Source: Thelonectria olida (Eukaryota > Ascomycota > Sordariomycetes > Hypocreales > Nectriaceae). Taken from it: a stretch of DNA of 37,207 bases. Location: positions 1-37,207 of the forward strand of contig JAGPYM010000112.1 of assembly GCA_020736575.1 (NCBI GenBank). The letters run 5' to 3'. Position numbers and translations under genes: made by a program. How positions within the stretch are numbered: the first letter of the stretch is position 1; every line of letters starts with the position of its first letter. The notes beneath the pieces are model-generated. The model made no database searches. It was not told the origin of the DNA and saw nothing but the letters and a program-made list of their open reading frames with translations. Positions 19,209 through 31,000 of this stretch are shown in pieces.

Positions 19209-20486
19209 TCACTTTGTTCCATCAACACCCATAGCAACATGATAACAAGCCACCCAAAGAAACCCGCCATTTGCAACGAGAAAAAATACCAAAACAGCAA
19301 TAGGCTTGATATACGTAATAATCCTTACTCCTACACTTTCCAAGGCGTATAGACTTGCGCAAACAGCGAGCAGCATGCGGGTTGAGAAGAGGACTTCAGT
19401 TCTGGCCCAGCCAAAATCACGTCGGGACTTGAGTATAGTTTTCAGATGCACGTCCAGCAATATACGACCCAAAATAAGTAGGATAATGAAATGAGAAGGC
19501 TCGATGGATAGTTGCGGTGAAGACCAAATAGGTGTCACGCCCCAGTGCACACAGATGCTGGCGTGGAAAGGCGGGGAGCCAAATAGAAGATATCGTGGTG
19601 TCCTCTTTGTTTTCAATGATGATAGGTAAACCCACTGTAAATACAATGTAAGCCAATGGAAACACCAAAGTTAGCTTGTTTAACGAGGCGCGGCTTACCT
19701 CGAATACAATAAGGGCAGTAGGCGCAATTGAAGACCACGGAGGACGTGTAAACATTGTCAGAAATAGTCCGAACGCTGTCACGACCGTTGCGTGAAGTAA
19801 AGCAAGGCTCCAAGTTGATTGAGCTCGACCGAATCTCCGAATGTACTGGGAAGGAGAATCCCAACCGAAAGCCGAGGTGAATGGGTACCGGACTTTCTCA
19901 AGCCTATCCAGAATATAGTTGAAAATGGCATAGACTGCGCAGGCTGCTATCAGGGCCACGGTGCAATATTGAGTCTTTGCATTCTTCTTGTCTCTTGCTA
20001 CCATGCCGATACATGACAACATGGACGCCAAAAGCATTATGCGCTGTGATACGGCATAATGGAAGCGGCGGATTAGGGTCGTGTTGAATGTGGCTACGAC
20101 CGTCATCGCATCGATGGCTGCGCCAAGGGTACCCGCAAACCACAAGTCAATGAACGTCTGTGTTGTGCGGCTAGTGACGTCTGAACTCCTTGCGTCTTTC
20201 GACACTGCATTATAAGTTAATGGAACAGAGGACAGTGATGTGCCTATCATAATCCAGAAGACAAACGACACATGGCCAGTCAGCATGAGGAACCAGAAGA
20301 ATCTAGTTCTGGAATCGCGCAAGTCGTGATAGACAAGGACATGGGGATCAAGCGGCGCCGCCAAATCTTCGTCGAACTTTGCGCTGTCTCCTGATATTGG
20401 TTAATGGAAGAGCTTGTGGCGGGGTTATTTTGTAACAAGGAGTGCATACTCGTCTGGACAGGCTCGTGTGTCGTGGTGGTCGCCAT
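19209..20486 (-). CDS. Polytopic membrane protein of unknown function
   Basis: Three exons on the minus strand (20486-20450, 20390-19699, 19634-19209) give 384 residues. Introns are 59 and 64 nt, with GTATGC/ATATCAG and GTAAGC/TTTACAG ends. Splicing the second intron into the 19634 frame is preferred over reading through, because it yields further hydrophobic helices. About eight or nine transmembrane segments are visible, for example FFWFLMLTGHVSFVFWIMIG, LALLHATVVTAFGLFLTMF, SHFIILLILGRILL and IAVLVFFLVANGGFLWVA. The N-terminus (about 40 residues) is hydrophilic with no signal peptide. I recognise no family motif. It resembles the many uncharacterised fungal integral membrane proteins. A TATATATA stretch lies around 20738-20750 upstream. 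Confidence 0.72.
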
Positions 20487-21640
20487 TCTAATAGATCAAT
20501 CGTGCCTATCACGAGGACCAGTGTTTTGCCAAGGGTTGTAATGGAGTTGTTGTAAACTATCAGGTGAAAGATAAAATCCGTACTGCTCCGGCAAACAAGG
20601 TTGGAATGGATGTATTTGGCAAGCCAGGTATATTGTACTTGCAGGCCGATCTCTCTCGTGTTTGATAGGAGAACGGGACCAGGGCTGGGACTGGAGAATG
20701 GTTGATATGCTGAGATGATAGGAATGAGGTGGCTGTCGAATATATATAGTTGGAGCCTGTTGCATTACGTGCTTCTACATCACATAAGACACCCGAGTTG
20801 TTGAGCTATGAGACCAGGAAACGACATGTTTGACAGTGTAGCTATACGATCAACTTCGGACAATTCAGTCCGGCTCGGGGCTTGCCGGACACAAGGACTT
20901 CGATTCTGTGGCTCAGCCAGCTACCTGTGCACTCGGTGCTTTACGGAACAGGTAAAAGATTTTCTCAACCAGCTAGCTGAGTCTCTAAACGAGGAGTAAG
21001 CATCTACTGCAGCTTTGGTTCAGCTGGGGAATCTACCAGGCAACCAGGGTAGCTCGACGGAGCACAATATGAATGGGTGAGTTTTTTCATGTGTGCAGCT
21101 GAGGCTTCGAATTTAGGGTTAGACCGTGCTTAAGCGCCTCCTAGTTCCGGGTGAGGCGAAGATGACAGCTCACCGCTAGTGGTAGTAGCTCGGGCACGTT
21201 TGGCCGAGTTTGTACATAATTTGCATTGTCTTCGCTGGCCAGGGACCAACCAAGCCAGAACAACTAGGCTCTTGACGAGATTTGTCCATGTTGCCATCCA
21301 TGATTGGAGGACAGAGACTCTCTTGCAGGCTGTTGCCTGATAGCACACAGCTTAGAGACTCGGCAGATCCAACGCTTTTGACTTAAAATCCAATCAGTTT
21401 CCCGCCGTATGTAGCGCCTTTTTGTCGACACGGACAAGAGCGCTAACTAACTAGCGGCTGGCCCAGTCTGTTGAGCGGTTACGGCTTACCTTACTCCGTT
21501 AACTATTGGACAAAACCAGCTGATCGAGTTTCTTTTTTCCAATAACCAGATCATGACTTGTCGCATGGCACCACAGTGCCGGAGCCTCTCGACAAATTAA
21601 CTCATGAGATGCATTGGCGCGAAAGCTAGGGGCTGCATAT
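20487..21640. other. Intergenic region, no supported gene
   Basis: It holds the promoter side of the membrane-protein gene (a CT/AG-rich leader and a TATA stretch near 20740) and then about 900 bp without recognised content. Short ORFs at 20808-20999 and 21130-21348 have no motif. The T-run at 21529-21537 could mark the poly(A) end of the LINE relic on the minus strand, but this is uncertain. Confidence 0.4.
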
Positions 21641-21689
21641 CAGACAAGACACGCCAAAATTATGCCAGATGCCAACTTTGTAGATAAGG

Positions 21690-23060
21690 GAAATAGCGGC
21701 TCTATCCCGCTCTTAGCCCTCACGCTGTCCCATCCCAAATTGTTGAGAGGATGGTATGGTAGCTTGGCTTGGGTCTCGATCCTGAGTTGCCCAAAGATTT
21801 GAGTCGGCTCTATGAGCTTGATTGCCTTTGCGGCTACTTTGCGCTAGTTCAATATCTTCCGGAGGTTGTTTCGTCTTGGAGGCGGGCGTCCCAGTTCCTG
21901 GTCCCGAAGTTGTCAATGTTGACGGCGGCGCAGGGGATATGCGTCACTGTTTGTCGGTCCGTTCCGCAAGGGCATCTGTTGATGATGCCTTGTACCCTTC
22001 GGTTAAGAAGAGGCCCTTGAGTCCTATGTTCTCCATTCTCAGCGTCGGAAGAAGAGACCTGTGTTTTCTTTTTGACCGTCATGCCCTTGCAGAACCTTTC
22101 GAGGGGCCTCAGCGTGTGTCTGAAGGGTGCCCAGCGGCGTGTTTCGGTTGTCCATTTGGTCTCCCAGGATCTGATGGTCTCCTTATGAGCCCACGTTTTC
22201 AAAGTCGATCGGAGTGGATGCAGCTTGTTGGCTCTGCTTCATTATGTCCTGTGGGGCCCTTTTCTCTCCAGCCTGTAGCCCTCTTGGCTGCTTGGTCTGC
22301 ATTTTCGTTGCCTTGGATTCCCGTATGCGCCGGGATCCACCTGATCTCGGTGACAAGCCCCTCTGACTGAAGCTGCTCAATCTGTTGCGGGATGTTTTAA
22401 GCACGTACGCTTTCCAGGGTTGCCCTTCGGCTTGGCAGTGGATCAAATAACCGTTTGTTTCTCCGAGCAAATCAGCAGCTTGCTTCCGTTGTTTCGTAGT
22501 CTCTGTCTTCCTGCACGATCTCGAGGGCTTTGCTGATGCTTTGGAGTTGACTAGTTTAGAGGGGGGATGTCCTATCATCTCCCATACATGCGATCCGAGT
22601 TTCCTGTGTAGTGATACAGACTGCCGTGACTCCGCTGTTACTGTCTGTATGTACGCAGATGGCATCGGGGTCATCTTGCATGACGCGCTCGTGTGTTGGC
22701 TGTGTATTATCTGAGTTTTCCTGATGAAGGTCTGTGGTCCGCGTCACTATGGAGGCACAATCTATGGGGAAATGGTTTTCTTGTTCTTGGATGTCAGGTC
22801 CTTTCCTATCTCTAATTGTTCGCTCAATTGCTACTCTAAGACTATGTGTCCTTCCTCTAGTCTCCCCACCTTCGAACTGCTGCTCAACGCGACCGATCTT
22901 CCCCAGAGAGTCAATGTTACCCTTGAAGATCCGCTGTTCGGTTTGTAGGAGATACGTTCCCATATCAACTACGGGTATTAAGGTTCCTTTGAATGACTTA
23001 CTAATAATCCTCGCCACTCCTGCCCGTAGAATTTGTAGCTCGTTCAGGGTTGGGTCTGAA
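21690..23060 (-). mobile_element. Tad-like non-LTR retrotransposon (LINE) relic, 3' part of ORF2
   Basis: Minus-strand fragments in several frames follow the order of the C-terminal part of a fungal Tad-type LINE ORF2. First comes the region after the reverse transcriptase (GVARIISKSFKGT ... MGTYLLQTEQRI). Next is the RNase H start (AICVHTDSNSGVTAVCITTQ), where the usual TDGSG reads TDSNS through G-to-A changes. Last is the terminal Cys/His region (VQGIINRCPCGTDRQTVTH) and its trailing helix (RKVAAKAIKLIEPTQIFGQL). Frameshifts separate the blocks and no 5' part or reverse transcriptase core was seen, so the copy is 5' truncated and dead. The G:C-to-A:T bias fits RIP. Boundaries are approximate. 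Confidence 0.78.
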
Positions 23061-23288
23061 GTTAGTTCTTATCTAAGAGAGAAATGCAGATCGATTTGAA
23101 GCTTACATCATGTGGGATAATTTGCAATATCTTTTACGGAGAACTACCTAATTAATCAAATAGCCGACCGATCTTCAACCATCAACATCACATCACCATC
23201 ACCTCGAAAGAGTAAGACTAACTCCCCAGAATCTCATAGATAACATATCCATAAAGACCAAAAACCTCTAGTCGCCATTAATCAAAAC

Positions 23289-24240
23289 CTAGTTCGCCGC
23301 CGGGATCGCCAGGCCGCTCTTAGGCGACCACATGACTTTACCGTTAGTCGAGATCACCATATTGGGGTCATCTCTAACCTATAAAAAGGAGTTTTCATTC
23401 CCTCTGCTGGCTGTACCGGCTTGCCACTTGGGACCTCCAGAGCTAAGGATCTCGAGCTCACCGTTATCGCGGAAGAGGATCTGCTTCGCAAGGCTGCCTG
23501 GACTCATGCCCTTGTTCTCGTGGTAGAAGAAGTAGTTGCCATTGGAGTGCATAACGAGGGTGTGTCCGCCATTGACGGAGGTCAGGCTTTAGCCCAATCA
23601 AATCACAGGGTGCCTGCCTCCAGCGTTAAGACCATCAGGAGGAGCGGCAGGTCCCTGCTCGGTGACGATCAGTATCTAGGCGTTATTCACTAGCTGAGTA
23701 GCGGCGATTAATGGATTAGCTAGTGCAACAGAATCCAAAGGCTTTAGTGCAGGCTTCGGCACTTCAGAATCTAGGGGTTGTGTAGTATTAGTGCTCCAGG
23801 TTACTTATCTAGGTATCTGTGTTAGTAACAACGTTTCCATCATCCTGGATAATAAACACCGGTTTAGCATTTCCCTTACCTCCCGTGCAACTCGAACACT
23901 TCTCTCTGCCGCAGTTATCCAAAAGCCTAAGGTTAGCATCATCCTGCAGGATAAACCGCACAAGCTTAAGCCAGCCCTAGGAGTTTGAAGACCAGAGGCA
24001 TCGCCCGCCCAGCTCGTGGACGCAAAAGTTACCAACTCCTTGAAGGGCGAAGTCATATTTGCCGTTTAGCGACTTGATGGATCAGTTTACCTCGATATTA
24101 CCGCCGACCTTAAGGAGATCGGGATCGTTAGGTTTCCGGACTGCATTACATTAGTAAGACACATCATATGCCAGAAGACATAAACTAGCTCACCATAGTA
24201 ACGGAGCCAAAGGGTTATAGTATCATCTGCAGTTATCCCA
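23289..24240 (-). pseudogene. RIP-inactivated gene with bulb-type-lectin-like repeats
   Basis: The last coding block runs on the minus strand to a TAG at 23289-23291. It contains repeated Q/N-D-G-N-x-V/Y units typical of beta-prism II (bulb-type, mannose-binding) lectin folds: LVMHSNGNYFFYHENKG, ILFRDNGELEILSSGG and DDPNMVISTNGKVMWSP. An upstream block in another frame has FALQGVGNFCVHELGGRC, LWSSNS, FILQDDANLRLLDNCG and FIIQDDGNVV. A GTGAGC...TTACTAAT...GCAG intron fits at about 24139-24193. Within the last block four stops interrupt one frame: TAG 23676-23678, TGA 23598-23600, TAA 23589-23591 and TAG 23379-23381. Each is one C-to-T step from CAG, CGA, CAA and CAG. The residual pattern still looks like coding sequence, so inactivation is recent relative to the AT block. 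Two lectin-like domains seem likely. Sugar binding is inferred from fold-like repeats only. Confidence 0.65.
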
Positions 24241-24289
24241 ATCTCGGAATACCTTCTCAGCTTCACACAGAACTCTTCCTTCCTCGCTA

Positions 24290-25150
24290 CGCACCGGCGC
24301 CAGTGTCAAGTAGCTGTCTGAGTCCAACATCCTGCGGCAGCTGGCGAACCCCAGAGCGAATAGTATCAGTTAAAATTCTTCGACCGTAATCCTCTAGGGC
24401 AGCGTTGTTATTGAGCAAAGGCTAATGGTTTAATAGTATCGATTGACGTAGGTTAAATTCAAGGCCCGACTTCCAACTGGGGCTAGCCAAACACCTAAAT
24501 AGACTAGAATAGTCAATAGCCAAACGCCCATTAGAAAGTGTGGTAGCCAATCTTTCAACACGGCCAGCTCTAGGCATGCTACTTATTCCAGGCCAGATCA
24601 GCCTTACCGCCCTAGCCCGCCACCGTAGAATTCTAGACTCATATTTCGCAGACTTAGTGGTTGACTCCTCGAATTATTAAATGTCTCTTAAATAGCTTAA
24701 AATTCAGAGGGTAAGGGTAAGCCGAGCGCGGAAGCAAGTTCGAAATCAGAGGCCGAGCTTGAGCTCAGGCAACCTAGAACAGAGAGTTGATGATATCCAG
24801 ACCGTACATGAACCGCTCGTGTATCTATAGGGCAGATTCGTCTCCTTCGCGGTAACTCCAAGCCTGACTAGGGGATTTAGTGATCAAGGTGTCACGGAGG
24901 CGGCTCAACACAGCTTCGTCTTTCACCTTGGATTGAAAAAATGTTTACGCTTGAGCAACAGCTACCATAGGCTCATTCTGGGCAGGTGCTCGGATGCTAT
25001 ATCTATTCCAGTTGCGGAAAGAGATGGAGCACTTTAACAAATCAAAGTAGCGCGCTATCGATTCATCCGCTCTCCTTATATCAATGCACTCCCTGTCCAT
25101 TGTGGTCCTAACTAGACGATACCCTCAAAAGCTCAGACACAACCGTCGAT
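24290..25150 (-). pseudogene. RIP-mutated coding relic of unknown family, probably the 5' part of the lectin-like gene
   Basis: A minus-strand frame from about 25127 to 24774 stays protein-like across stops at TGA 25125-25127, TAA 24945-24947, TAG 24825-24827 and TAG 24774-24776. All are in one frame and all are one C-to-T step from Arg or Gln codons. Readable pieces are YRLVRTTMDRECIDIRRADE, KVKDEAVLSRLRDTLITKS and IHERFMYGLDIINSLF. A second readable block at about 24290-24420 contains ALEDYGRRILTDTIRSGVRQ and LPQDVGLRQLLDTGAGA. I recognise no family. The shared strand, order and mutation style suggest one large former gene continuing into the lectin-like part, but this is inference. Confidence 0.5.
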
Positions 25151-25800
25151 GATAAGGTCCAAGTTTTCCACTTCTTGAGAGGAACTTGGGGCTTGCGACG
25201 ATCGTCGATAGATAGGTAGAGTAATGAGGCCATGATACCCTGGGCTAGAGAGGACGACATCCGAGACCTGTCCGGACCGATGACTCGCGAAGTGTTTGAC
25301 TATAAGAGAGCCGCCTGCGCACTGATGGCTGAAGTAGAAGCCACTAGTTAGAATAACCATATTCGCCAGGCAAACATGTCGGCAATTGAGAAATTACAAC
25401 GGGCCCCAAACCTCAACTTTGTACTTCGGATAGACAGCCACTTTCATGTCCTTCAAAAGTAGAGAAACCCGACGGTAATGGCAATCCGAACTTAATACGG
25501 TATCAATCTGCACCATATGTAGGCAGGTCACGTTGGTTGTGCCGGGATCTGGGGCTGAGTCTTCTACAGGGCAATTGCGGATTCAATAGAAAATGAAAAT
25601 GCCTCGTGAACTAGATAGTTTGCGGCTATCACCAGCAGATTGACTAGCAAGCTACCAGTCACTCTTCAAACTTCGACCACTATATCGAGTCCTATATTTC
25701 ACAACACGTGTTCGTATGCGATATGCAACACAAAGCCGCTATCCGGGCGCGCAGTTCAGAATCTGTTATAGACGCACATGCTGTCAAACAAGCTACACCC
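25151..25800. other. Transition zone to the AT-rich block, no supported gene
   Basis: Composition is still near normal, but no coding block was recognised with confidence. One minus-strand open stretch (25133-25360) has no motif. It may hold more of the decayed gene to its left. Confidence 0.4.
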
Positions 25801-25809
25801 TTAACACCC

Positions 25810-27769
25810 TAACTGTGAGGCCGCTAGTAGTATGGCCATATTACTATTTTATATTTATATAGAGCTGCCAATTATAGTACTGCAAACCTATTAGTGGGTC
25901 CGGATAGAGGTCCTAAACTACCACTTTTAAACTACTAATTACACTTTTATAAGGGGTTTATAACCTTTTATACTTGCTTTTTCCTCTCCTTTTTTATATT
26001 TTTCTATTATTATAAGTAAATTAAAAGCGCTAAATTTATTTTAATATTTATAGAGGTTATATTATAAATATTTAGTAGAGATTGCTTCCTTCCTTTTTTT
26101 TAACCTTTTAAAACTATAATATAATATATAACAATCTAGTTATCTTTTAATAGATAAAACTAGAGGGTTTTAAGTTTATATTAGTAGAGAGATTAGGGCG
26201 TTAAGGTTTAAATAATATAGTAAGTTACTATATTTAATAATATACTTAAAGTAAATAAGTATAACTAAGTGTTATTAAAAGCTAAAATAGCTATATCTAT
26301 TTAAAGTATTAAATAAATATATTTATATATTAAGGGTGCGCATACTAGCTTACTAATTAGGGGTAAGTCTAGTTTGCTAGCTTATTATTAAAAAGTAAGT
26401 TAAAAGGTTTAGCTTACTTATATAAAGTGAGTTTAGGATTTAGTATTATAAGAAAAGTAAGTCTATTATAATTTTACTAGTAGTAACTGCCTAGTTCTAG
26501 CTTAGGCTATAATATAATATTTTTCCTCTTATTAGTTATATTTTTATAACTATTTTTAAAACTATTTTTTATATATATATTAATATATTTCTAACTTACT
26601 TTTTTAATTATTTTTCTAATATATTAATAGGATATTTAGTTAAGTTTTAAAGCGTCCTTTAAAATTTTATAATATTTTTAAGTTTATAATAAGTAAACTG
26701 ATTTTAACTGCTTTTATAAAGGGTTTTAAAGTTTTTATATTTATTATAAATATATTAGTTCTTATTATAGCTATTAAGGAGTTTAGTTTTAAAATAATAT
26801 TTTATTTTTATTATATTTTTTATAAGCGCGTATGTAAAATATTAAATAATAGTTTTAAAAAGTATAGTTTTTATACTAACAAGGGTTGTTTTTATAATAT
26901 AACTAGTATTTCCTTTTACTTTTATAAGTACTTTTTTAAGTTTTATACTTTCTTTTTATTAAATAATTATAATAACTTATATTATTTCTAAAGTAAAATG
27001 CTTTAATAAAAAAGAGTTAAAATTAAAAAAGGAGTTTTTTAAAAAGTAAGTTACTTTTTAAGCTATTTAAGTAGAGTTTAATTAGTTTTTTAAACCTTTT
27101 AAAGTATACTTATTAGTAATATTAGTTTTTAGTAATAAGGGGTTATAAAATAACTTATTAGAGTTTAAAGTTATTAAAGGAGTTAAAATTATTAAAGCAA
27201 GTGGAATATAAAACTACTATTAATTTTTAATTATTAGTTTATATTTATATTATTAACTAGAGTTCTATTAATTTTAGTTTTTTATTTAGTTCTAATATTA
27301 TTAATAGAAATTCTTTAGTAAGTACTATATATAAGTAAGGTATTTTAATAGTTTTTATATATTTTCTAATATAATATATTTTTTTTATTTAATAAAGTAC
27401 TTAATTTAATTTTTTTTTTTTTTATTATATTAAGAATTCTTTTTATTTTATATTTTTTAAAATTCTCCACTTTAATATTAAAGTCTTTATTTATTTTAAT
27501 TATAATTATTCCTTTTATTACTTTAAGTAAGAAAATATAAAAGATTAAATAGAGCTTAACTTTTAACTATAAGTCTAATTTATAATTATTTCTAAGATTT
27601 CTTTTAGAATTTTATAAAGTTTAATACATTTATAATTAAGTTTTTTATTTAATTGTTTTATATTACTATTTTTTATAATAAAAAGTATTATATTTCCTTT
27701 TAAAAAGGTTAGTTCTTTTAACCTTTTTTAATTATAATATTTTTTATATATTTTTTAAATAAAAGAGAG
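25810..27769. repeat. Extremely AT-rich RIP-degraded repeat DNA, left of the gypsy element
   Basis: Base composition changes sharply near 25810. Beyond it the sequence is overwhelmingly A/T with abundant TpA, while CpA and TpG are rare, the expected product of saturated RIP. No reading frame survives. It is probably an older repeat into which the gypsy element inserted, since similar sequence resumes beyond that element's right end. Confidence 0.75.
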
Positions 27770-27774
27770 TTTTA
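27770..27774. repeat. Target-site duplication, left copy (TTTTA)
   Basis: TTTTA immediately precedes the left LTR. The same five bases follow the right LTR at 34862-34866, as expected for Ty3/gypsy integration. In AT-rich DNA a chance match is possible. Confidence 0.6.
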
Positions 27775-28016
27775 TATAAGGGGCTGGACCCGAGTGGTTA
27801 TAATAGAAAGTGGCTTAAAAATTAAGTATTTAAAGCTAGAGAGAAAGAAAAGGAAAGAGTCTTTCCTTATAGTAGGCTTACTATAAGGTTTATATGGCCT
27901 TACTACTAGGCTGCCTTTGCTTACCTTTAGCCCAGTTCTCAGCTTATTTCCAGTTGCTACATACTTTCAATTTTATAGCAGCAGCCCGGAATAACTATTA
28001 GGCCATACTTATAATA
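27775..28016 (-). repeat. 3' LTR of the gypsy element
   Basis: 242 bp, matching 34620-34861 almost throughout: both share AAAGCTAGAGAGAAAGAAAA, GAAAGAGTCTT, TTTATATGGCCTTACTA and GGAATAACTATTAGGC. Differences are mostly C/T or G/A. The outer ends read TATAAGGGG and CTTATAATA, which would be the canonical TG...CA ends after RIP. Confidence 0.88.
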
Positions 28017-28019
28017 GTA

Positions 28020-28034
28020 CCCCCCCCTTTTAAA
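28020..28034 (-). other. Polypurine tract adjoining the 3' LTR
   Basis: On the minus strand the bases before the 3' LTR read TTTAAAAGGGGGGGGTAC. A purine run at this place primes plus-strand DNA synthesis in LTR retrotransposons. It confirms the minus-strand orientation. Confidence 0.7.
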
Positions 28035-31000
28035 GTAATAATACTAATAGGTTACTATATTCTTTTAAGCCCTAGGGAGCAATTGCTACTAATTGTGCTC
28101 CCGCTTAGCCTAGCTAATAGCGGTCTTATGCTTATTATTATCCTTTTTCTAGTATATCTTTATTTATAGCCTTATTATTCTCCTATTATATTATTTCTAA
28201 TAGATTACTACTAATACTATATAATAGTAAGTATAAAGGCTACTTATTATATAACTATTATATTTAACTACTGCCTATTATTTATTTTAATTAATTATAT
28301 AACTATTTACTAGTATAGTTATTAATAGGTTATAATCTTATTACTATTAGGCATGCCTAATTATATAGCTATTTATCCGGCCTTAATTATATTATTTATT
28401 TAGTTATAAATAGCTTTATATGTAAATAATTATTATTATAAATAGCCTATTAATACCCTTATTTGCAGGCAATCTAGCTGCCTATAAATATACCTTTTAT
28501 ATACTATTTTATACTAGTTTCTTCCTCTTTTAATAACTACCTCTTTATTTATAAGTCTATTATTACTCTATTAGTTTGTAATTATTACTACTATTTACTT
28601 ACTAGTAACTAGCTGCTAACTTTTAAGTAGCTATTTCCTTATCTTACTCCTTACTCTTATTCTCACTTCTATCTTCTACTACTATTATATAAGTTTATAG
28701 TACCTTTTAATTAGTTTATTACTAACTTATAAACAGTTAATTATATCCTCTACCTTAAGCATACTATTAATTAGCTTTCTAGCTAGACTATTATAATTAA
28801 AAAGAAATAGGTCTTAAAGAAGCCTATTACCTATTATAGCATTTATACTAGTTATAAGTTTATTATAATTGCGCGGCTAGATAGTAGCTAACTTTTTAGT
28901 AGCTAAGTTAGCTAAATATTAATATTATAAAAAAATAGCAAGCCTTATAACCCTATATATCTTCTAGTAATTTTACTAAAGCCTTACTAATTTCTCTTAA
29001 CTCCCTTATAAGTATATTCCTACCCTTTAAGCTCTTATTAAGCTCTACTACCAGTTTATTTAAAATATAACTAAAGAGTACCTAGCTAATAAGGTAAAAT
29101 TACTAACCTTTAGCTACTTATTTACTATTAACTTATTAGTTAGGAGGTTTACTAAGCTATTACTATAAGCTATTATACCTTTTATAAAATCAAATATAAT
29201 AATAAGTTCGAGCATACCCATACTACTACTAATACCCTTACTACTATTAAATAGTATAATACCTACAATATTATAAAACCTAATAGCTTATTACTATTAA
29301 GATTTTATATATACTAATTAATATTAATAACTCTCTCTACTTTCTTACTATAAAAACTCCTCTGCCCCTCTATAAGTAAGCTACTTCCTTATTACTTGCT
29401 CTCCCTAATTATATTAGCCCTAAGGCGCTTAATTTTTATCTTACTATAGCTAAGGAGAATAAGTCTAATACTAGCTTAAAGGCTAAGGATACTACTTTCT
29501 AATTATATTATATCTACTAGTCCCTACCTTTTTTATTTTTATTATTTACAGTTAGATATTAGCCTTATAGCTAGAAATAGTCTAGGCCCCCTTTTAAAGT
29601 AAATAACTTTTATAGTAAGTTTACTACTTTCTTACTACCTTTTTATTACTTATTACCCTACTTATTATAATATAATTTCTTATTATTACTTTTAAATCTT
29701 CCTACTTATATACTTATTAAGTGGTCTATTACTACTAGCTACTAGTTTATAATATTACTTAAAGTGATCTAGGGCAGCTACTTTCTTAAAGTTAGCTAAT
29801 AGTTCCTATATTAGAACTGCATTCTTAAGCTATTTAATAAGGACTTTATAATAGCGCTTGCGACCTTACCTCTACTACCTAGTATATAAGATTTCTTCCA
29901 CTTCCTACTTGTCTAAGCTATTAATTTATATTAGTAGGGGTTAGAAGTTATTATTTTATTAGCTTAATAGGGAGTCTTATAATACCCTTTTAAAAAGGTT
30001 AATATAAAATTATAGGAATATTATATTAGGTATATTTAGCTAAATTATATATTTGCTAATTATATGTGTGACTATATATATATAGTGCAGCCAGTCTAGC
30101 TTTTTAAAAGGTCGTTTTAAGCTAATATTTATAAGGTTTAGCTAGACCTTATTTTTAATTTTAAACCTTTTAATAGGATGTTATTACTAGTTTACTGCAT
30201 TCTACTAGTATTATTAGGTAGTAGTTGTATTTATTTGGATAAACTTAATAACTTTTTAGATTTATTTAACTAGGGCCTTTACTATAGCCTTATTACTATC
30301 TTATAGGGCGAACTTTTTAATCTCCTTTATTAGAAAGGGGTGGATATAATAGTTATATTTTAAAAAGAAGGGGCTTATACCTATTACTAAATAGTTATAA
30401 TTATTTAATAATAGTTACATAATAGGAAGTAATTTCCCCTAATTTAACTAGGTAAAATATATATAAGCTTAAAAGTAGGCTTAGACTTTCTAGTTAATAT
30501 GTTTGGGTCTTCTATTAGTTTGTAGGTATTATATTATATTAAGCCTTTATATAATTCTAATAAGATAGTAGAGAGTTCTCTAGAAGTGTCCCATCCAGTT
30601 AGACCTGCAGTTATTTATAATTAATTAAAATATATTATAAAACTGGTAATAGTAGCTAAGGAATTGCTATATGCATACTATAGTATCTATTATTTTTATA
30701 GCTTTTAGGGTAACTGCCTATATTAGCTAGTTTTTAATAACTTAAAAGAATTAGGCACTATTTTTACCTATTAGTAGGAGCTTTATAATAAAGTCTATAG
30801 CTAGGTTATAGTAAGCTTGCTTTAGGATTAGTAGTAGCCTAACGAGCCCTTTTTTAATTTGCTTTTAAATAGTTAAATAACTGTAAATATAATAGTTTTA
30901 TATAAAGCAGCAAATTAGCTGCAAGATCCCTAGCTAGTAAAACCTTTTTCTAACTATAGTAAGTATTCTATTTTTATTAGAGTGCCCCCCTATTATAAAG

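Noticed and set aside
21822..22370. 182-codon plus-strand ORF
   Set aside because: It runs antisense to the LINE relic, whose minus-strand translation matches Tad ORF2 motifs. The plus frame has no family features.
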